A stretch of DNA of 64,000 nucleotides from Rhyacophila brunnea (Eukaryota > Arthropoda > Insecta > Trichoptera > Rhyacophilidae), in the NCBI GenBank assembly GCA_022495005.1, contig JAGYXB010000018.1, positions 248,001-312,000 on the forward strand. The letters are read 5' to 3'. Of this stretch, positions 11,674 to 23,992 are shown piece by piece. Under the pieces are notes generated by a model. It worked only from the letters and a program-made list of their open reading frames with translations. It was not told the DNA's origin and made no database searches. The position numbers and the translations under genes are program-made. Every line of letters starts with the position of its first letter. Within the stretch, counting starts at the first letter, position 1.

Positions 11674-13741
11674 GTTAGAAGAACCTACTCATAAAACTAT
11701 AACAACTATAACAACTATAGCGACATGATCGAAGAAGAATTTGCATTATTAATGTCATGGAAACGAGTTTGTCTTGAACATCTTGGATTATTTTCTGTTC
11801 CTATTTTTAAAACAACAATTATTTATGATGACAGCACTTTTCAAGTTATAAAAAAGTTAGTAAGGCGATGCGAGACTGATTTTTAAAACAATCGATTTTT
11901 TTTAATAATATGATTTCCGTCATTACAAGTAGGTCGTAGATAAACCGCATTCAACTCCACAAAAAAACTGACCTACTTTATTTAAATGCGCAATTTTTAA
12001 TATATTGTATGATCGACTAAGATCGTAAAATAAATATATTCTTTCTGTTTTTTGCTATCGTTTATGCTATGATGTTAGGATAAATTATATTATTTATTAT
12101 CCGTAGAAACAGGTATGTGACTGTTTGCTTTACTCAATAAAATTGACTTTAACTAAGTATCAAGATTATATTATTAAAAAAGGAATAAAAACTGTTTTGA
12201 GCTGATATTGTTTTAATAATCTGGTAGATAATATAATAAATGCCCCTCGTATGTGTAATATTATATTCTTATATTAACATTTTCATGTTACTTATCTGGC
12301 TGTTAACTACATCTCAAATAACTCTTTTCGATACATTATTCTGCATGCATTTTTAGTCTAGCATTTGTCTATTCTGAAAGCAAAGTAGCAAGTGCTTAAA
12401 TTTAAATACCGACTGTGACGTTTTGGAAAGTTTCAATGCAGACTTCTTACAAATAGTTACAGGTTTATGCATAACAAAGCACAAGTCTGGGTAAGTTCTA
12501 GAAGCCATTCTGAGACTTGATACGGGTCTGACATACACAGATATTAGTTTTCTCTGTATGTAATCTTTCACCTTCAAAAACTCTTAGCGGCCCCTCTCAC
12601 ACACTCTTCTTCGTTATTAATTTTTAAATAAATAAATGGCTGTACAGCGATTTTGAAATGCGATTATTCAAAGATAAAAAATATGCAAAAATGTTTTCAT
12701 AAAGGAATTACATCATAAAAAACACGTGATAAATATGTAAGTATCTAATTCTTGAGAAAACACTACTCTAAAAACTCTTTTTTTTAAATAATGTGTTAAA
12801 AAAACGTAAACATCTGCTTTATATATTGTGTTTTGTATATTTCTGGTAATATTCTTTTCGTAGAATTTTACAACTTACAATTTTGTTATAAAATGATGTA
12901 AAATAAATGTGGTATCTACAAATTTTAGTAAAAGATTTTTTTATGCAAAAAGAACCAATTTTAAAGAAACTTTTATTGTATGACTACTTACAAAAATGGC
13001 TGTTGACATCATATTGTCCAAGTTTCATTGAACATTTATTGAACATTTGAGGCGTCACACATGTCAACACATACAGTTAAAATTTAATAAAAAAATATTT
13101 GAGTATCTTCAGATTATGTGTGCAATTATATATATATATGTTATAAATATCTAAAAAGTGCCAAAGTTACATAAAAAAATATTTAAAAATACAACAAAAC
13201 AGATGATTTAATGTGATATCAATAATGCTCAATTTTGTTTTTGTACATTTATTGCAAACATGGGTTTATCAGTAAATTAGCAAATTGTTCTAATTATAAA
13301 ATAAAACACGATTGAAAAAACACAAATTTTAAACCAAACAGTTATGTATGCTTGGCGTACAACAACGTAATTTAACAAAATATTGAAGTTTGAAATCAGT
13401 TTTTGCAATTAGACACCTAATTTATTTTCCTGTTGATCATCAAATCTGGAGAAATTTAGAGGTGTGTTTTGATTTTTTAATAGATGTTAACCATTTTCCT
13501 AACTAAATGGGTTCTAGCTCTGTATAAAATTAATATAACTACAAGTAATAAAACAACGCCTAATTTTTACTATATATCACAGAATCGAGCCTTCACTCAC
13601 GGTCTGGAGACGCGTGCACTGCTAGCTATAGAGACATTATTTCTAAGTTCACAAAGCCGTACAAGTTTTCAGATTTGTATTACTAATTTAAACGTAATAC
13701 TATTTTAATAGAACTTGTTGAAATATGTCGTAAATACTTAC

Positions 13742-13964
13742 TTCTCCAATCCTTTGAATGCGTCCGACTCTATGTTCGTGATTTTATTCTCATAAAGCGT
13801 AAGGATTTCCAAAGTATCCAGTCCCTCGAAGGCGCGCCCATGAAGCACCGACACCTTATTGTGGTTCATGTTGAGGATGAGCAGATGATGAAGACTTCGA
13901 AGTGCTGCAGAAGGGACTACGGCGAGCGAGTTTTGAGACACATCCAGTTGAGTGAGACCTTTAC
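13742..13964 (-). CDS. LRR surface/secreted protein, second coding exon
   Basis: This 223-bp exon has an acceptor (accaatag at 13965-13966) and a donor (gagaa|gtaagt at 13740-13741). Spliced to the upstream exon it reads SSVGKGLTQLDVSQNSLAV without a frame break. It encodes about three leucine-rich repeats, with the visible consensus stretches LTQLDVSQNSLAVVP, LLILNMNHNKVSVLHGRAF and LEILTLYENKITNI. Each ends near a conserved F/LxGL segment, as in the 24-residue typical (T-type) LRRs of extracellular animal proteins. The upstream intron is 1,408 bp and the downstream one 7,590 bp. The exon is much GC-richer than its flanks, as expected for constrained coding DNA. Which LRR family it belongs to needs the C-terminal half. 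Confidence 0.92.
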
Positions 13965-14389
13965 CTATTGGTAGACATATATATTAGTCAATTATCTATT
14001 TAACGACTCCAACACCGATACACACATAAAGCCAAACGACGTCTAAGCAAGTCAACTGATTTTCTTTTAAGGTACTTTTATATATCCAGACACGGAATAA
14101 TTGACGCATTAAACATCATTCTGGCATATATGTATAACGATCTCGTGAATAAGATGAACCTATCAACATTAATTATTCCTAAATAATTGAATAATTATCA
14201 AAAACTTTTTTTATAAAATTCCATCGCTATCTAAAGGATGATAGTGACAATATACTCCTTTAATCTTTCTAAGATTAAAGTTGTTTTTAAAGCTATCGTC
14301 TATGTATTAGATAGTATATAATGTACAAGTTGAATATACCTAACTAAAAAGTTGAACTCTGTTCAAGTCAATCAGGCAGTATGTATTGT

Positions 14390-14770
14390 CGCAATAATAA
14401 AATAAAATGTAAATACTTATTATCGTGCAAAATGCAACACTGCACGCATGAATGAAAAAAGTTTGTTAAGCTTCTTAATTTTCACGCGATAGTAGCAACT
14501 CGTGCAATATGTACGCACGCACGGTTAGAGCTTACTCTTAGATAATATAGTGACGATAAAAACAAAAAAATACATGAAAAACCATGCAGCATAGAGGATA
14601 GTATACAATTACAAAAAACGGTCTCGCTTACACTTGAAAAATAAGATCGCTGAGACAATCAGGATTTTTGTGTGTAAACAGTTATTTCCGCGAAAGTTTA
14701 ATTTAGACACTATTACTGGCAGTTAATACCTACACGTGTGCAGTATAATATATTTATGAGACATTTTTTC
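14390..14770. repeat. dispersed repeat family C, copy 1
   Basis: It shares ordered segments with 21060-21450: 'tattatcgtgcaaa', 'ttttcacgcga', 'gtctcgcttac' followed by 'cttgaa', 'agtcagcac/aatcagga' and 'tgtgtaaacagttatt'. Neither copy codes for anything obvious. Superfamily unknown. Confidence 0.55.
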
Positions 14771-14809
14771 TTTGGTTTATTTAAGTTTAATATAAAAAAA
14801 TCAGTGTGT

Positions 14810-15340
14810 GTACTTATGTACGCGCGTTAGAAGTTATATTTCTTTGACGTAACAAAACAAAAACAAAAATTGTGAGCTTCTTTGACAAGCTCTGAATTAT
14901 CTTGTTAAATTACACACTCAAGAAAAAAGACCGCTTATTGGAACGCCGTTGGTTTATTTCTATACACTTAAACTTATATTACTAAATTATATAATGGTTT
15001 CTCGTTGTTTTTATTTTTAAAGTACCAACTGTCACTCGGACGTTTAATCGTTTGTTTACGTAAGGAATTGCAAATTGAAAAAAAACAATAATAAATTCGC
15101 TGCCTAGGCAACGGAATAATTCTAAACTATAATATTATACTGTATAATCGTCACGATTGCAGTATCATACTGTGGCGTAAAGGTGGTGCGTTCGGCTTAT
15201 AACCGAACAATCTGTGGTTCGAATCCAATCGAGTGCGTTTTTTTTCGTGTGAAAAAATAAATTATGTGTTACATGTCACACGCCAAAAATATACTCTGAT
15301 CTATTTTCCCAAGTGCGCCTAAAGAAGTATAAATTAAAAA
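14810..15340. mobile_element. dispersed TIR repeat family D, copy 1
   Basis: It shares with 42725-43060 the segments 'acgcgcgttagaagttata', 'tttgacgtaacaaaacaaaa', 'cgtttaatcgttt' and a right end 'aaagaagtataaatt' that is roughly inverted to the left end. That suggests a non-autonomous DNA transposon. This copy is longer and includes the tRNA-like segment at 15170-15260, which the 42.7 kb copy lacks. Confidence 0.55.
15170..15260 (+). repeat. tRNA-like segment (Ile-UAU-like, degenerate)
   Basis: An anticodon arm is visible: stem ttcgg/ccgaa around loop cttataa, with anticodon TAT at 15198-15200. An intact B box (ggttcgaatcc) and a poor A box (tggcgtaaaggtgg) are present. The T stem has mismatches and there is no clear acceptor stem, so it is unlikely to be a working tRNA. 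A T-rich tail follows the B box, like the tRNA-like segment at 31208-31290, suggesting a SINE or a MITE with a tRNA-derived insert. Confidence 0.5.
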
Positions 15341-15372
15341 AATATATTATGTAATATAACTCTATTTCTTAC

Positions 15373-15818
15373 CCACTGAGCTCAAAGAAGATTCCTCCAC
15401 CACTGCCAAACTACTATTATGAATTGTGAGGTGACGTATATCCAATCCCAAGAACACGAACCCTTGTAACTTAGGCAAGTTGTTGTGCCTTAGTTTCAGA
15501 TAGAAGATGATGGCCGACCTTCCTTTCAAGACGGCCATGGCCTTGGTGATATGCGAAGGGTCAGTGAACTCGCAGAGTATGTCCAGGCCATTTTTCTTCA
15601 CACTGCACGAGCATGGGGATATTTCTGCGTGCGGGGGGCACTGTTGAGCGGACTGCGGCGCTGCTTGCGGGACGCACAGGGCCGCCAGCGCAGCGAGAGC
15701 GAGCCACCGCCCCGCCATGGCAGGGCCGGCGCCTGCGCCCACCCCCGGAAGTGACGCGAGCGCGCGTCTGAGGACACTACCACCAAGACATGCCCTTGCA
15801 CGCCGGACGCTGCTCACA
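15373..15818 (-). CDS. LRR surface/secreted protein, first coding exon (signal peptide and N-terminal cap)
   Basis: The exon runs from an acceptor (tttttttgcag, AG at 15819-15820) to the donor G|gtaag (15371-15372). The likely start is the ATG at 15718 in a strong context (GCCATGGC); the 100 bases upstream in the exon are 5' UTR. Residues 1-22 form a hydrophobic signal peptide (MAGRWLALAALAALCVPQ). Next comes a cysteine-rich N-terminal cap with spacing CX8CXCX10C (from CPPHAEISPCSC), then the first repeats (LKLRHNNLPKLQ, LTIHNSSLAVVEE). The product should be extracellular or membrane-anchored with an LRR solenoid. The presence of an acceptor upstream means a non-coding first exon lies further right, not identified. 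The sequence resembles a conserved insect LRR protein, but I do not name the orthologue. Confidence 0.92.
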
Positions 15819-15820
15819 CT

Positions 15821-16409
15821 GCAAAAAAAGGAAATAAAAACAATTAGGAAAATGCGTGAATATATTTGTAGCTAGCAACACACAATTTAAACTAAGCCTT
15901 CAATATTTCTTTTTGAAAAAAGTTTTGGATAGTTTTGTATGAGACTTTTACATTTCAGTATGAAACTTACTAATTTAGTGGAGTTGATTCAACTCGCATT
16001 TTTCCTCCCGTATGTATTATGATTAATTTACAATAATTTATTCTTTTTGTCATTTCAGAATTATCTCCCTTTTCCTTTCGCATACATAATTATTCTTTTT
16101 AATTTTATTTTCATCAAATAGTTTAATTCTGTCTTGATATTAATGTAAAAAAAATATTTAACAAACATAATAATTATTGGAATAATTAAACAATTCGGCA
16201 CAATATTTCAAAACACATCAAAAACATACTTATTGGACAACTAATATTTCGGCTAATGTGCTTTACCAATTATTATGCTACCTGCACTATACATGTGATC
16301 CAGTATTCATAAATTTTGGAAATAATTAATCATTGATGAAAAATAGTAATTGTGTACTAAGTTATTTCTTTCAACTACTATTGGCTAGTGATATTCTTAA
16401 TATTATATT
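15821..16409. other. 5' intron/upstream region of the LRR gene
   Basis: AT-rich sequence upstream of the acceptor. No promoter element or upstream exon could be supported. Confidence 0.4.
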
Positions 16410-16655
16410 TTTTCTTTCTTTTGACCATGTCCGATCCTAATAGGATCATATGGGCTTCCACATAGTGGAGGTTTGTATTAACAGATTTTATTTTTACGAG
16501 AAATGGATGTCAGCCACTTGCTCAACCTATTAGGACCATACTCTGACTCATGCACAAATTGAAAAACACTATGTGAACTTGCCAGACCCAGGATTCGAAC
16601 TTGGTACCCTCGACACTATAGACCGGCGCTTAATCCACGCGGCCATCGTGGGTGT
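16410..16655 (-). repeat. tRNA-derived SINE family G, copy 1
   Basis: On the minus strand it starts with an A-box-like gatggccgcgtgg and continues to a B box (agttcgaatcc). The body includes 'tttttcaat', 'cctaatagg' and 'atccatttctcgtaaaa', then the 'ggatcggacatgg' tail. The same order occurs at 27785-28010 and 28550-28800. This is a RNA polymerase III-type SINE, non-coding. Confidence 0.75.
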
Positions 16656-16767
16656 AATATTATATTACTGTTAAGTAACCATACAGTAGACAATATATAA
16701 GATAATATTATATCCATTAGTAATTATTATTATATTTTGTTTGTAAATCGTTATAAAATAAAATTGT

Positions 16768-16960
16768 ATGAAGGAACCCCTGTAGACACTCGAACCCTGG
16801 GTCACCTTTGTAGGAGATGGGTGGATAATGTCAAGAGAGACGCAGAGAGGCTGAGTGGGCCATATTGGAGAGAGAGAACTCGGGACATAAACTCCTGAAG
16901 CACAGTTGTGCAACGTGCTATAGACTTGATTGCTCTGTAGTGCCAGTTTAAGTAAGTAGG
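16768..16960 (+). mobile_element. probable LINE ORF2 C-terminal fragment
   Basis: One plus-strand frame reads RRWVDNVKRDAERL followed by an arginine-rich stretch and a stop. It resembles the GRPxxRWxDDxxxxA segment at the C terminus of RTE-like reverse transcriptases, such as the one at about 42.4 kb. It is short and has stops, so it is a relic at best. Confidence 0.35.
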
Positions 16961-18835
16961 TATAGAACTGTGTACATTGTTATTACTCTGAATTCTTCTG
17001 TTTTTTTTTAAATTTTATATTTAATAAAACAAATGTACATAATATTTAAAGATTTAACAGTATGATTAAAATAATTACGAATTATACATTTTATATGAAT
17101 AGTTTCCATAAATTCACGAAGCTTTTATAATCGTGTTAGCATTATGGCGTTTTTAACCGTAGCAAAGTGTGTTCCTGTTCTATGCGTACTTCACAAGGTG
17201 AAACTTTTATCTGAAAATCAGTAACATTCTTATCTAGATTAGTGCTATTCAACGTAATTTATCACAAATGTAGTGGTCTATGTATAGTATAAAGCTCATG
17301 CTACATACTAGCGTTTTTATTTAAAAAATCTGTAACCGAAAATAGTATAGATTAGTGGTTTACAAGACAAGCGTTAGAAGTTATAAGCTTTTTTTGTAAA
17401 TATACTACATTCGCATTGTCCGTTGCCTTACACAAATTATCAATATCATTACCAATAGCATAATAATAAAGTTTTGATTTTCCCCTCAGCTTTTTCCCTC
17501 TTTTCATATCCAAAATAACTTTTTCCAATTCAGTAAGTACTTTAATTAAACGGAAATCATCAGTGACCAGCGATTTTTAGCATGAAGTAAATAAAACAAA
17601 AAAAATGTTATTTGAATATTTAGAATATCCACGTCTATTTAATAAGTGCATTTTATTTTTTCTCGTTTCTATTATTATTAATTTTAATTTATCTGTGCTT
17701 GCAAATAATATCAAAACATAAAAATTAATGAAATTATTAATCCGTATATTATTTAAACAACATATTTACTTTATTATACAATAGATTATTTACATTTTAT
17801 TAAAACTCTATGCGTATTGTAGAGTAATATTTATGTACTTTTTTGTAGATACCTACATAGGCTTATGCGTTAGTCAGCCCATATTTGAATTCATAACAAA
17901 TACGCTTAATGAATGAAACGAATAGGTCCTATAGCGGCTAAATTAAAACATAAGTGACAACTGGAGTCATAATTACCTGTTACAAAGCGAAATCAATTAT
18001 GTTTTGTTTCGAATATCAAAAAAAAATGAACTAACCGCCAGATTAAATATTGTAATAATTTTTATAATACAGAAAAACTGTTGCAGTGTTTTATTAATTA
18101 TGTTTAATTTCAATATTTGTTTATGAATCGTGTAGTAATTGAAATATTTAAAATTATTGATTTTTTTTTAAATATATGGATTACATGACAGAGGAGTCAA
18201 ATTAGCGCTTATTGTATCCAATAAGTTAATTAAGTAACCAATTAATTACTCAAAGTTTTTTGTAAAGTTTAATTTTAGCAATTAATTTGGAATTATTCAA
18301 TTTATATATAGCAGTTTTAATAAAAGTATTTACAATTATATAAGTACAAAAAAATATAGTTTATGGAAAATCGTAAATAATAATAGTAAAATTTTAGATC
18401 GTCCAAGTTTTGGTCAACTGTCATTATATGTGTAGGGTTTTAAATTAGTTTAAAACAATTGAACAGTTGTCTAATTTTTCTTTTATTTCTGTGCTTTAAA
18501 TTTAATCTAAAAAAAATTAAGATAATAATAATTATATTGTTCTCTTACACCAATCAGGCAAGTTACATTATCCAAAGGAATTATAAGAATAAGAAGAAAT
18601 ATCGGTTGGTTCGACATACTTTTAGTAGTATGATAATACGTTTCTTACTAAAGATGACATATTATATTCCGAACTACCGCAATGCTTCAAAACTAAAGTC
18701 ATAGATCAATGTGTCTTTCCGGAAATGATTTATAGATCTGAAACTACGACTTTAACGACCAGGTTAGTATACAAATGAAGCGCGGAGTAATTCCAAAAGA
18801 CTTATATAAAAATATTATTGACAAATAAATATATC
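16961..18835. other. AT-rich stretch, nothing assigned
   Basis: No gene, RNA fold or recognised repeat was seen. The 81-codon frame at 18459-18704 is low-complexity Ile/Lys-rich and is not convincing. Confidence 0.5.
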
Positions 18836-18985
18836 CCTTATATAATGTTTGAGGCTTTCACGGTTGTTTTTCATCGTTGTAGATTTTTGGGTTTCCACCG
18901 TGTGTCTTTTTCCTTCTTTATTCGACGTTTTGGGCTCGTTGCAGAGGCCATTATCAAGAGATGATATGTTCTATGATAAAAATGT
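18836..18985. repeat. dispersed repeat family H, copy 1
   Basis: The segments 'aatgtttgag', 'tgggtttccacc', 'ttccttcttt', 'cgacgtttt', 'ctcgttg' and 'agaggccattatcaa' recur at 37006-37165. There the 'gggtttccacc…ttccttcttt' block sits on the opposite strand, so the two copies are rearranged relative to each other. Confidence 0.6.
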
Positions 18986-21059
18986 AGTGTAGGTATATGA
19001 ATATAAACGTTGCTCTAAGAATGTCAAAAGGAATCCGATTAGCTAAGAGCAAACGTTGTTCAGAGCTCTTGATCGGTTACATAAATGTAAAAATTAACAG
19101 TATAAGATAAGTACGTAGTTAAGTTTTATATATTTTTTAAAACTTGAAACGTGAACAAATTATAATTTAAAAAAAAATACCTGAAAGTTTTTCAATGATA
19201 AGTCATATTCGTTTTTTGTTAATCAAAAAAGTTAAGTGCCTTATCGAAATCGTCTACTACCGGAAGTTCAAACATCTATAACGAAGCATTAGTTTAAACG
19301 GGTTTTTAAACTGCTTACCTGATGAAAATTTCATTCGGCCTTTGGTTTGAGAATTTTCCCTTTTACCGTATTTTAATTTTGTAAGACAATTTCGACTTTC
19401 TAATCGACGAGGCTTAACAAAATTATTATTCAATCTTGTAACTATAGCATATAATACTATTAGCTTTTTAAACAAGGGTAAAACTTACGAAGTCTAACTT
19501 AAACATCATTGTTTAAAATAATAAAAATCAATTTCACCCTTATTAATCGAGTTAGAATAAATTAGTGGAATAACATTTGACAAACTGTGTACATTTAAGT
19601 CCACAAATTATTTTTTATTCAATATCTATTTCGATTATCGTTATTACTAAGTTAATTTGTTATTAACTAACTAGATATTATAGGATTTGGTATTGACATT
19701 TCAAAATGCTTTATAAAAATGCCAATAATAAATGCAATGCCATAAAAACGAGCTTAAATTTTCCTGAAAAGTTTTATTTTCAGGGTCGTATTTAATTGTA
19801 AGCTATTTATTAATGTAAGTTAATTATTTATTCAAAAGTACCTTAAAAAGTTAGAGTCTTGATGAGCCAGCTTAAAAATTGATACTGCAAAAAGGCTTTC
19901 CCGGTAAAAGTCGTTTTGCGCTTTTGGGAGTGAGTGAGAATTTTTTCTTACGGGGCTTAATGGACGGGGAGCTTTTTTACCCAACCTATAAAAAACGATG
20001 CGTAAAAGTGTTGAAACACATCCGGCTTCCGGTTCTTTCGTTTAAGGAAATTCTGTATTATAAGTCAAATCATCATTAAATAGTATTTAGTAGCTTTTAA
20101 AGTATTTAGTACTTTGCTATATCATTTTGAATTTTATTTCTTGAGAAAATTTTTACATTTATGTTTATTTCTCATGGCAATATTTAACAACCAACATATC
20201 CTAAAAATGATATTAAAAGACTATGCTAATGAATATTCTTTTTTGTTTTATATAGGTATTCAGTTTTATTTTATATGACGACGTTGCATTATTGAAAATG
20301 AATTGTAAAAACTTCTTGCAGTTTTACATTTAATATTTAACTAAGAAAAATAATATATATTTAACTAAGAAAAATAATAATATTATTATATTCAGAGAAT
20401 TATTGATAGATAAAATATATTAAGAATAAAAAGATATCCTCATACAAGTGGTTGATAAAAGACTTTTTTACGAGAAATTTTTGTTAGCCAATTATCCAAA
20501 TTAGTGGGTTCTTTCTCTAGACCAGGATCATGGAAACAAAATTAAATTACACCAAATTTAGTAAATATGAATGTTTAAGAGAAGTTATTGTTTAAATAAT
20601 GCTTCGAATAAAATATAATCGTCAACTGTCTAGCTAGATGATTTATGCTGGAAGAAAATGAAATAATGCAGAGACACTTTTTGAAATCCGTTCCAAAATC
20701 ACGCATGGAATTTAAGGATATTATGTATGATAGATGACTCGTCTTATTTGACGTAAAAAGTGCAAACGCTTTTAAAATTTTACAGCGGGAAATGATAGAA
20801 ATGCTGTTACTTTTTACAATACCTCAGTTTTGTGAATAAGGATTTTTACATTATATTAGCATGAAAATGGCGTATAAAAATCAATTAAATTCCGAAAATA
20901 GCACTAAGTTGCTGTGATATTAACACTGTTTTATGAATAATAAAATTACACCACTTTACTTAAACCCTAACCAGATGTTGAAATGGAATGTTTCAGATGT
21001 TCAATCACATTTTTTTATCTTGACCTTATACCCTGCGTGTCCATGGATTTACCGCTGGC
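18986..21059. other. AT-rich stretch, nothing assigned
   Basis: A local direct duplication of 'tatttaactaagaaaaataat' lies at about 20335-20382. The 66-codon frame at 19879-20079 has mixed composition but no ATG context or domain I recognise. Confidence 0.45.
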
Positions 21060-21450
21060 AGTACGTAGTATCGCAGTCGTAACAAAAATATATTATACCA
21101 GCTGTCAACACGTATTATCATGCAAATTGCAAGATTGCATGCATGGATCAAAAAAGTTCAGAAGCGTCTGAATTTTCACGCGACAATTTGACTATGCGAT
21201 ATCTACGCCTGCGCAGTAGAACGGCCAACCTACCGGTAAAAAAAAACTAACTACACCGCGCAGAGGCTTATTTGAGGTCAACTGATTTTCACAACCTGTC
21301 AAATAGTACCATAAAATGACAACATCACGTCTCGCTTACTCTTGAAGAACGAGATTGGCGAAACAGTCAGCACTTGTACGTGTAAATAGTTATTATCGTG
21401 ATAGTTTAAAATAATATACACTATTGGTGCAAGTATATTATCCATGCACA
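21060..21450. repeat. dispersed repeat family C, copy 2
   Basis: It is colinear with 14390-14770 (shared 'ttttcacgcga', 'gtctcgcttac', 'gtgtaaatagttatt'). No coding capacity. Confidence 0.55.
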
Positions 21451-22529
21451 TATACAGGCGCTATTAAGATAAGCTTATTATATATTATTTTAATTTACTT
21501 TTGTTCACTTAAAATCTAGGATAAATAATATTATTTATCACAAATTAATACATTTGTGGTAGGTAATAAATACTTGATCAAGTTTTCCGATTACTACTCA
21601 AGATCAAACATTAAAAACAGCATTTTTTACAGATACAAAATTAAATCCTGCAATCATCGTTTTCGTAGATGAAAGTACTCCACCAAGGGATTTAAATGCT
21701 TGTATATAACGATGATGATAATATGAATATTGGGCGACCTTTAAAGGTTGCTGAAATCGAAAAAAATATTGGTCCGCAGATATTTTCACAAACTTTAATT
21801 AAATTCTTCAGCATTTTGGAAAAATCTAATATAAATTGTACTGTGAAACATAATTTAGTATCATACAAACGTTTGGCAGCTTTTTTACAGTATATGATAT
21901 GGATTTATTTATAAATTAGAGAAGCAGACAACTTTTTTATATATTATGTAGGTATGTCTACTTATTATACTCGAAACAATAATATTTTTTTACAAAATAC
22001 TTTTATATTCTATTCCCAGTATATTATATTAGATAACATTTTTTTCAGATTTTTCATGGAATTTTGTTTTTGAAGAAATTCATCTTTGTCGAATATTACT
22101 TTCTTTACAAATGAAACCCACATTTCTGGTAATTAATCAACGAAGCCTAACTAAATTAGATATCGGAAAACTATCAAACTGATTCCTTGGTTAAACTGAC
22201 CTCTGGGGAAATTGATCGGATTGCATCATACTTTTGCTACAGCGTATTACGTAATAAATTTTCTTTCCTACAATTTATCAAAGGTAAGTGGGTTTTTATT
22301 TTATTTCTACTATAAATGTTAGTTTCTATATAGATCACAAATGGGCAACACATTACACGGAATTACCTACTAGAATTTATTTTTAGCAATTTCTTCATAC
22401 TCTTAAAATATGTGATTATTATAGTTATTTCATATGGGAGTTGAAACTGTGTGGATATTTTATTTAAAAATAATGTGTTATATCACAACACTACATTCAA
22501 TTAAATAATAATACTCAAGGAGAAGTGGT

Positions 22530-22982
22530 ACTAAAGCGCAAAGTGTTCAAGCAGTGTATGCTTGCCGTAATCACATATGCGTGTGAAACATGGACCCTAA
22601 GTGAAAGAGAGATCCGGAAACTTATAGCAGCACAACGTAGTATGGGTAAGTGCATGCTGGGCATAATTCTAAATGACAAAAAGAGGAATGACTAGATAAG
22701 GATACAGACAAAGGTTTGCGATATAACAGAGTTCGCTAAAAACCTCAAATAGAAATGGTCTGGACACATAGCTCGAAGAAGGGACAATCGTTGGAAAAAC
22801 CTAGTCATCCAGTGGTACCCTAGAGGTACAAAACATCCGCAAGGTAGACCTAGAGCTCGCTGGATGGATAAAATGATAAAGTTATGCGGAAATATGTGGC
22901 AACGCACAGGAACGAGGGAATTGGAATCAGCTTGTAGAGGCCTACGTCCAGCAGTGGATTGATTTAGGCTGATGATGATGAA
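22530..22982 (+). mobile_element. RTE-type LINE, 5'-truncated 3' end
   Basis: It is closely similar to 42055-42520 of the longer RTE copy, from 'taaagcgcaaagtgttcaa' to the tail 'gctgatgatgatga'. The corresponding protein segment (AGHIARR-like; GRPRxRWxD-like; QQWIDxG at the end) is broken by stop codons and shifts. Truncation at the 5' end and a (TGA)n tail are what target-primed reverse transcription of RTE elements leaves. It is the same family as the 39.2-42.5 kb element. Confidence 0.85.
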
Positions 22983-22989
22983 GGTGAAG

Positions 22990-23738
22990 TGGGTCCAATT
23001 TAACAATTCGCTGCAACCTAATATGGCTTTAATTGAATAATTTACTCATATTTATATATGAGGGATTAAAAACCCGTCATTTTATGTAAACCATATTATA
23101 TAATTATTATATTATACGCTTTTCAAAATATATAGCGTTGTATTATTATTCCAGAATATAGAGATTTGACCCTGTCTGTTTCTGCGAGTTAGACAGTAAA
23201 ATGGTTTTTAATGTACATATTAATGAAACTATCAATAAATCAATAATAATACTAGGTTATACTCTCCAGATCTCGAAACCGTTCAGATAAGTTCTGAAGG
23301 TACTTTATATTTCATACATTCGATCAGTAGTTGAGTACGTTTCTGCAGTATGAAATACACAGTACGTTACATTTTATATAAAACCTCTCGAATGAGTACA
23401 AAATAGATTTAGAAAGCACGTCAATTTTATTGCTTACTGTTATGATTTATATAATTACAGAAACGACGCAGGAAATTCTATCTTGACCACCGACTGCGTA
23501 TTTCATGTTACGATCTTTGGAAAGTCGATGTTCTTTTTTAGACCAGTAGTTTATTTTCAAAATTATTAATAGTTTTATTGACTTTATGTAGATATAATAT
23601 ATTAAAAACACATATTCAAATACTATTGCAAGCTAAGAATATTCTATATTTAAAGTAATGTTGAATTTTTTTGAACACAATATAACAGTTATAGCATACT
23701 ATTGTACATATTTTAGGGCCCAGCGTACCTATTCAATA
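22990..23738. other. AT-rich stretch, nothing assigned
   Basis: No supported gene or repeat was seen. Confidence 0.5.
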
Positions 23739-23992
23739 CACAAGGCTATTTTCGGTGGCTATCGAAGGTAATTTATGCATTGAGGCAGTTAGTTGTTACA
23801 ATAAGTTAACCGTCTGAACTGTCAAAAAGTGCTACGTCTGTTTTAACAGCACCTCTCTTGACTGTCTTAATTTTAAGAGCGAGATAGACAATTTTCACAG
23901 TTTAAAAAGCAAACTTATTGTCATAATTATAATATCTCAATACATAAATATGATAAACTACTCTTGATAGCCACTGATAGCAGTCTTATGTA
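23739..23992. mobile_element. fold-back (inverted-repeat) element, about 250 bp
   Basis: The left arm 'ggtggctatcgaagg' to 'atttatgcattgag' and the right arm 'ctcaatacataaat' to 'gatagccactg' are inverted and imperfect over about 50 bp. No transposase is present; a MITE-like origin is inferred. Confidence 0.5.

Larger units (their letters stand above)
6152..13741 (-). other. large intron of the LRR gene (7,590 bp)
   Basis: The bounds are set by the donor aa|gtaagtat (13740-13741) and the acceptor ttttacag (6152-6153). It contains a LINE 3' remnant (6984-7375), a TTAA-flanked MITE (7719-8425), a pogo/Tigger-like relic (10066-10145) and two unassigned open stretches near 11.4-11.7 and 12.4-12.6 kb. 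I see nothing in 6152-6980, 7380-7715, 8430-9480, 10150-11350 or 12600-13740 beyond AT-rich sequence. Confidence 0.7.
13965..15372 (-). other. first coding intron of the LRR gene (1,408 bp)
   Basis: The bounds are set by the donor gtg g|gtaag (15371-15372) and the acceptor at 13965-13966. It is filled mainly by two dispersed repeats (about 14390-14770 and 14810-15340), the second carrying a tRNA-like segment. Confidence 0.75.

Noticed and set aside
15170..15240. Functional tRNA-Ile(UAU) gene
   Set aside because: The T stem has mismatches and no acceptor stem pairs. It sits within a dispersed repeat and resembles another repeat-borne copy at 31.2 kb.
15551..15801. Two 67-codon frames over the GC-rich first LRR exon
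   Set aside because: They are shadows in other frames of the real exon, open because of high GC content.
15362..15817. Start of the LRR protein 33 residues upstream, at 15817
   Set aside because: That codon is GTG, not ATG, and lies one base inside an exon that starts with a splice acceptor. The ATG at 15718 has a strong context and is followed by a signal peptide.
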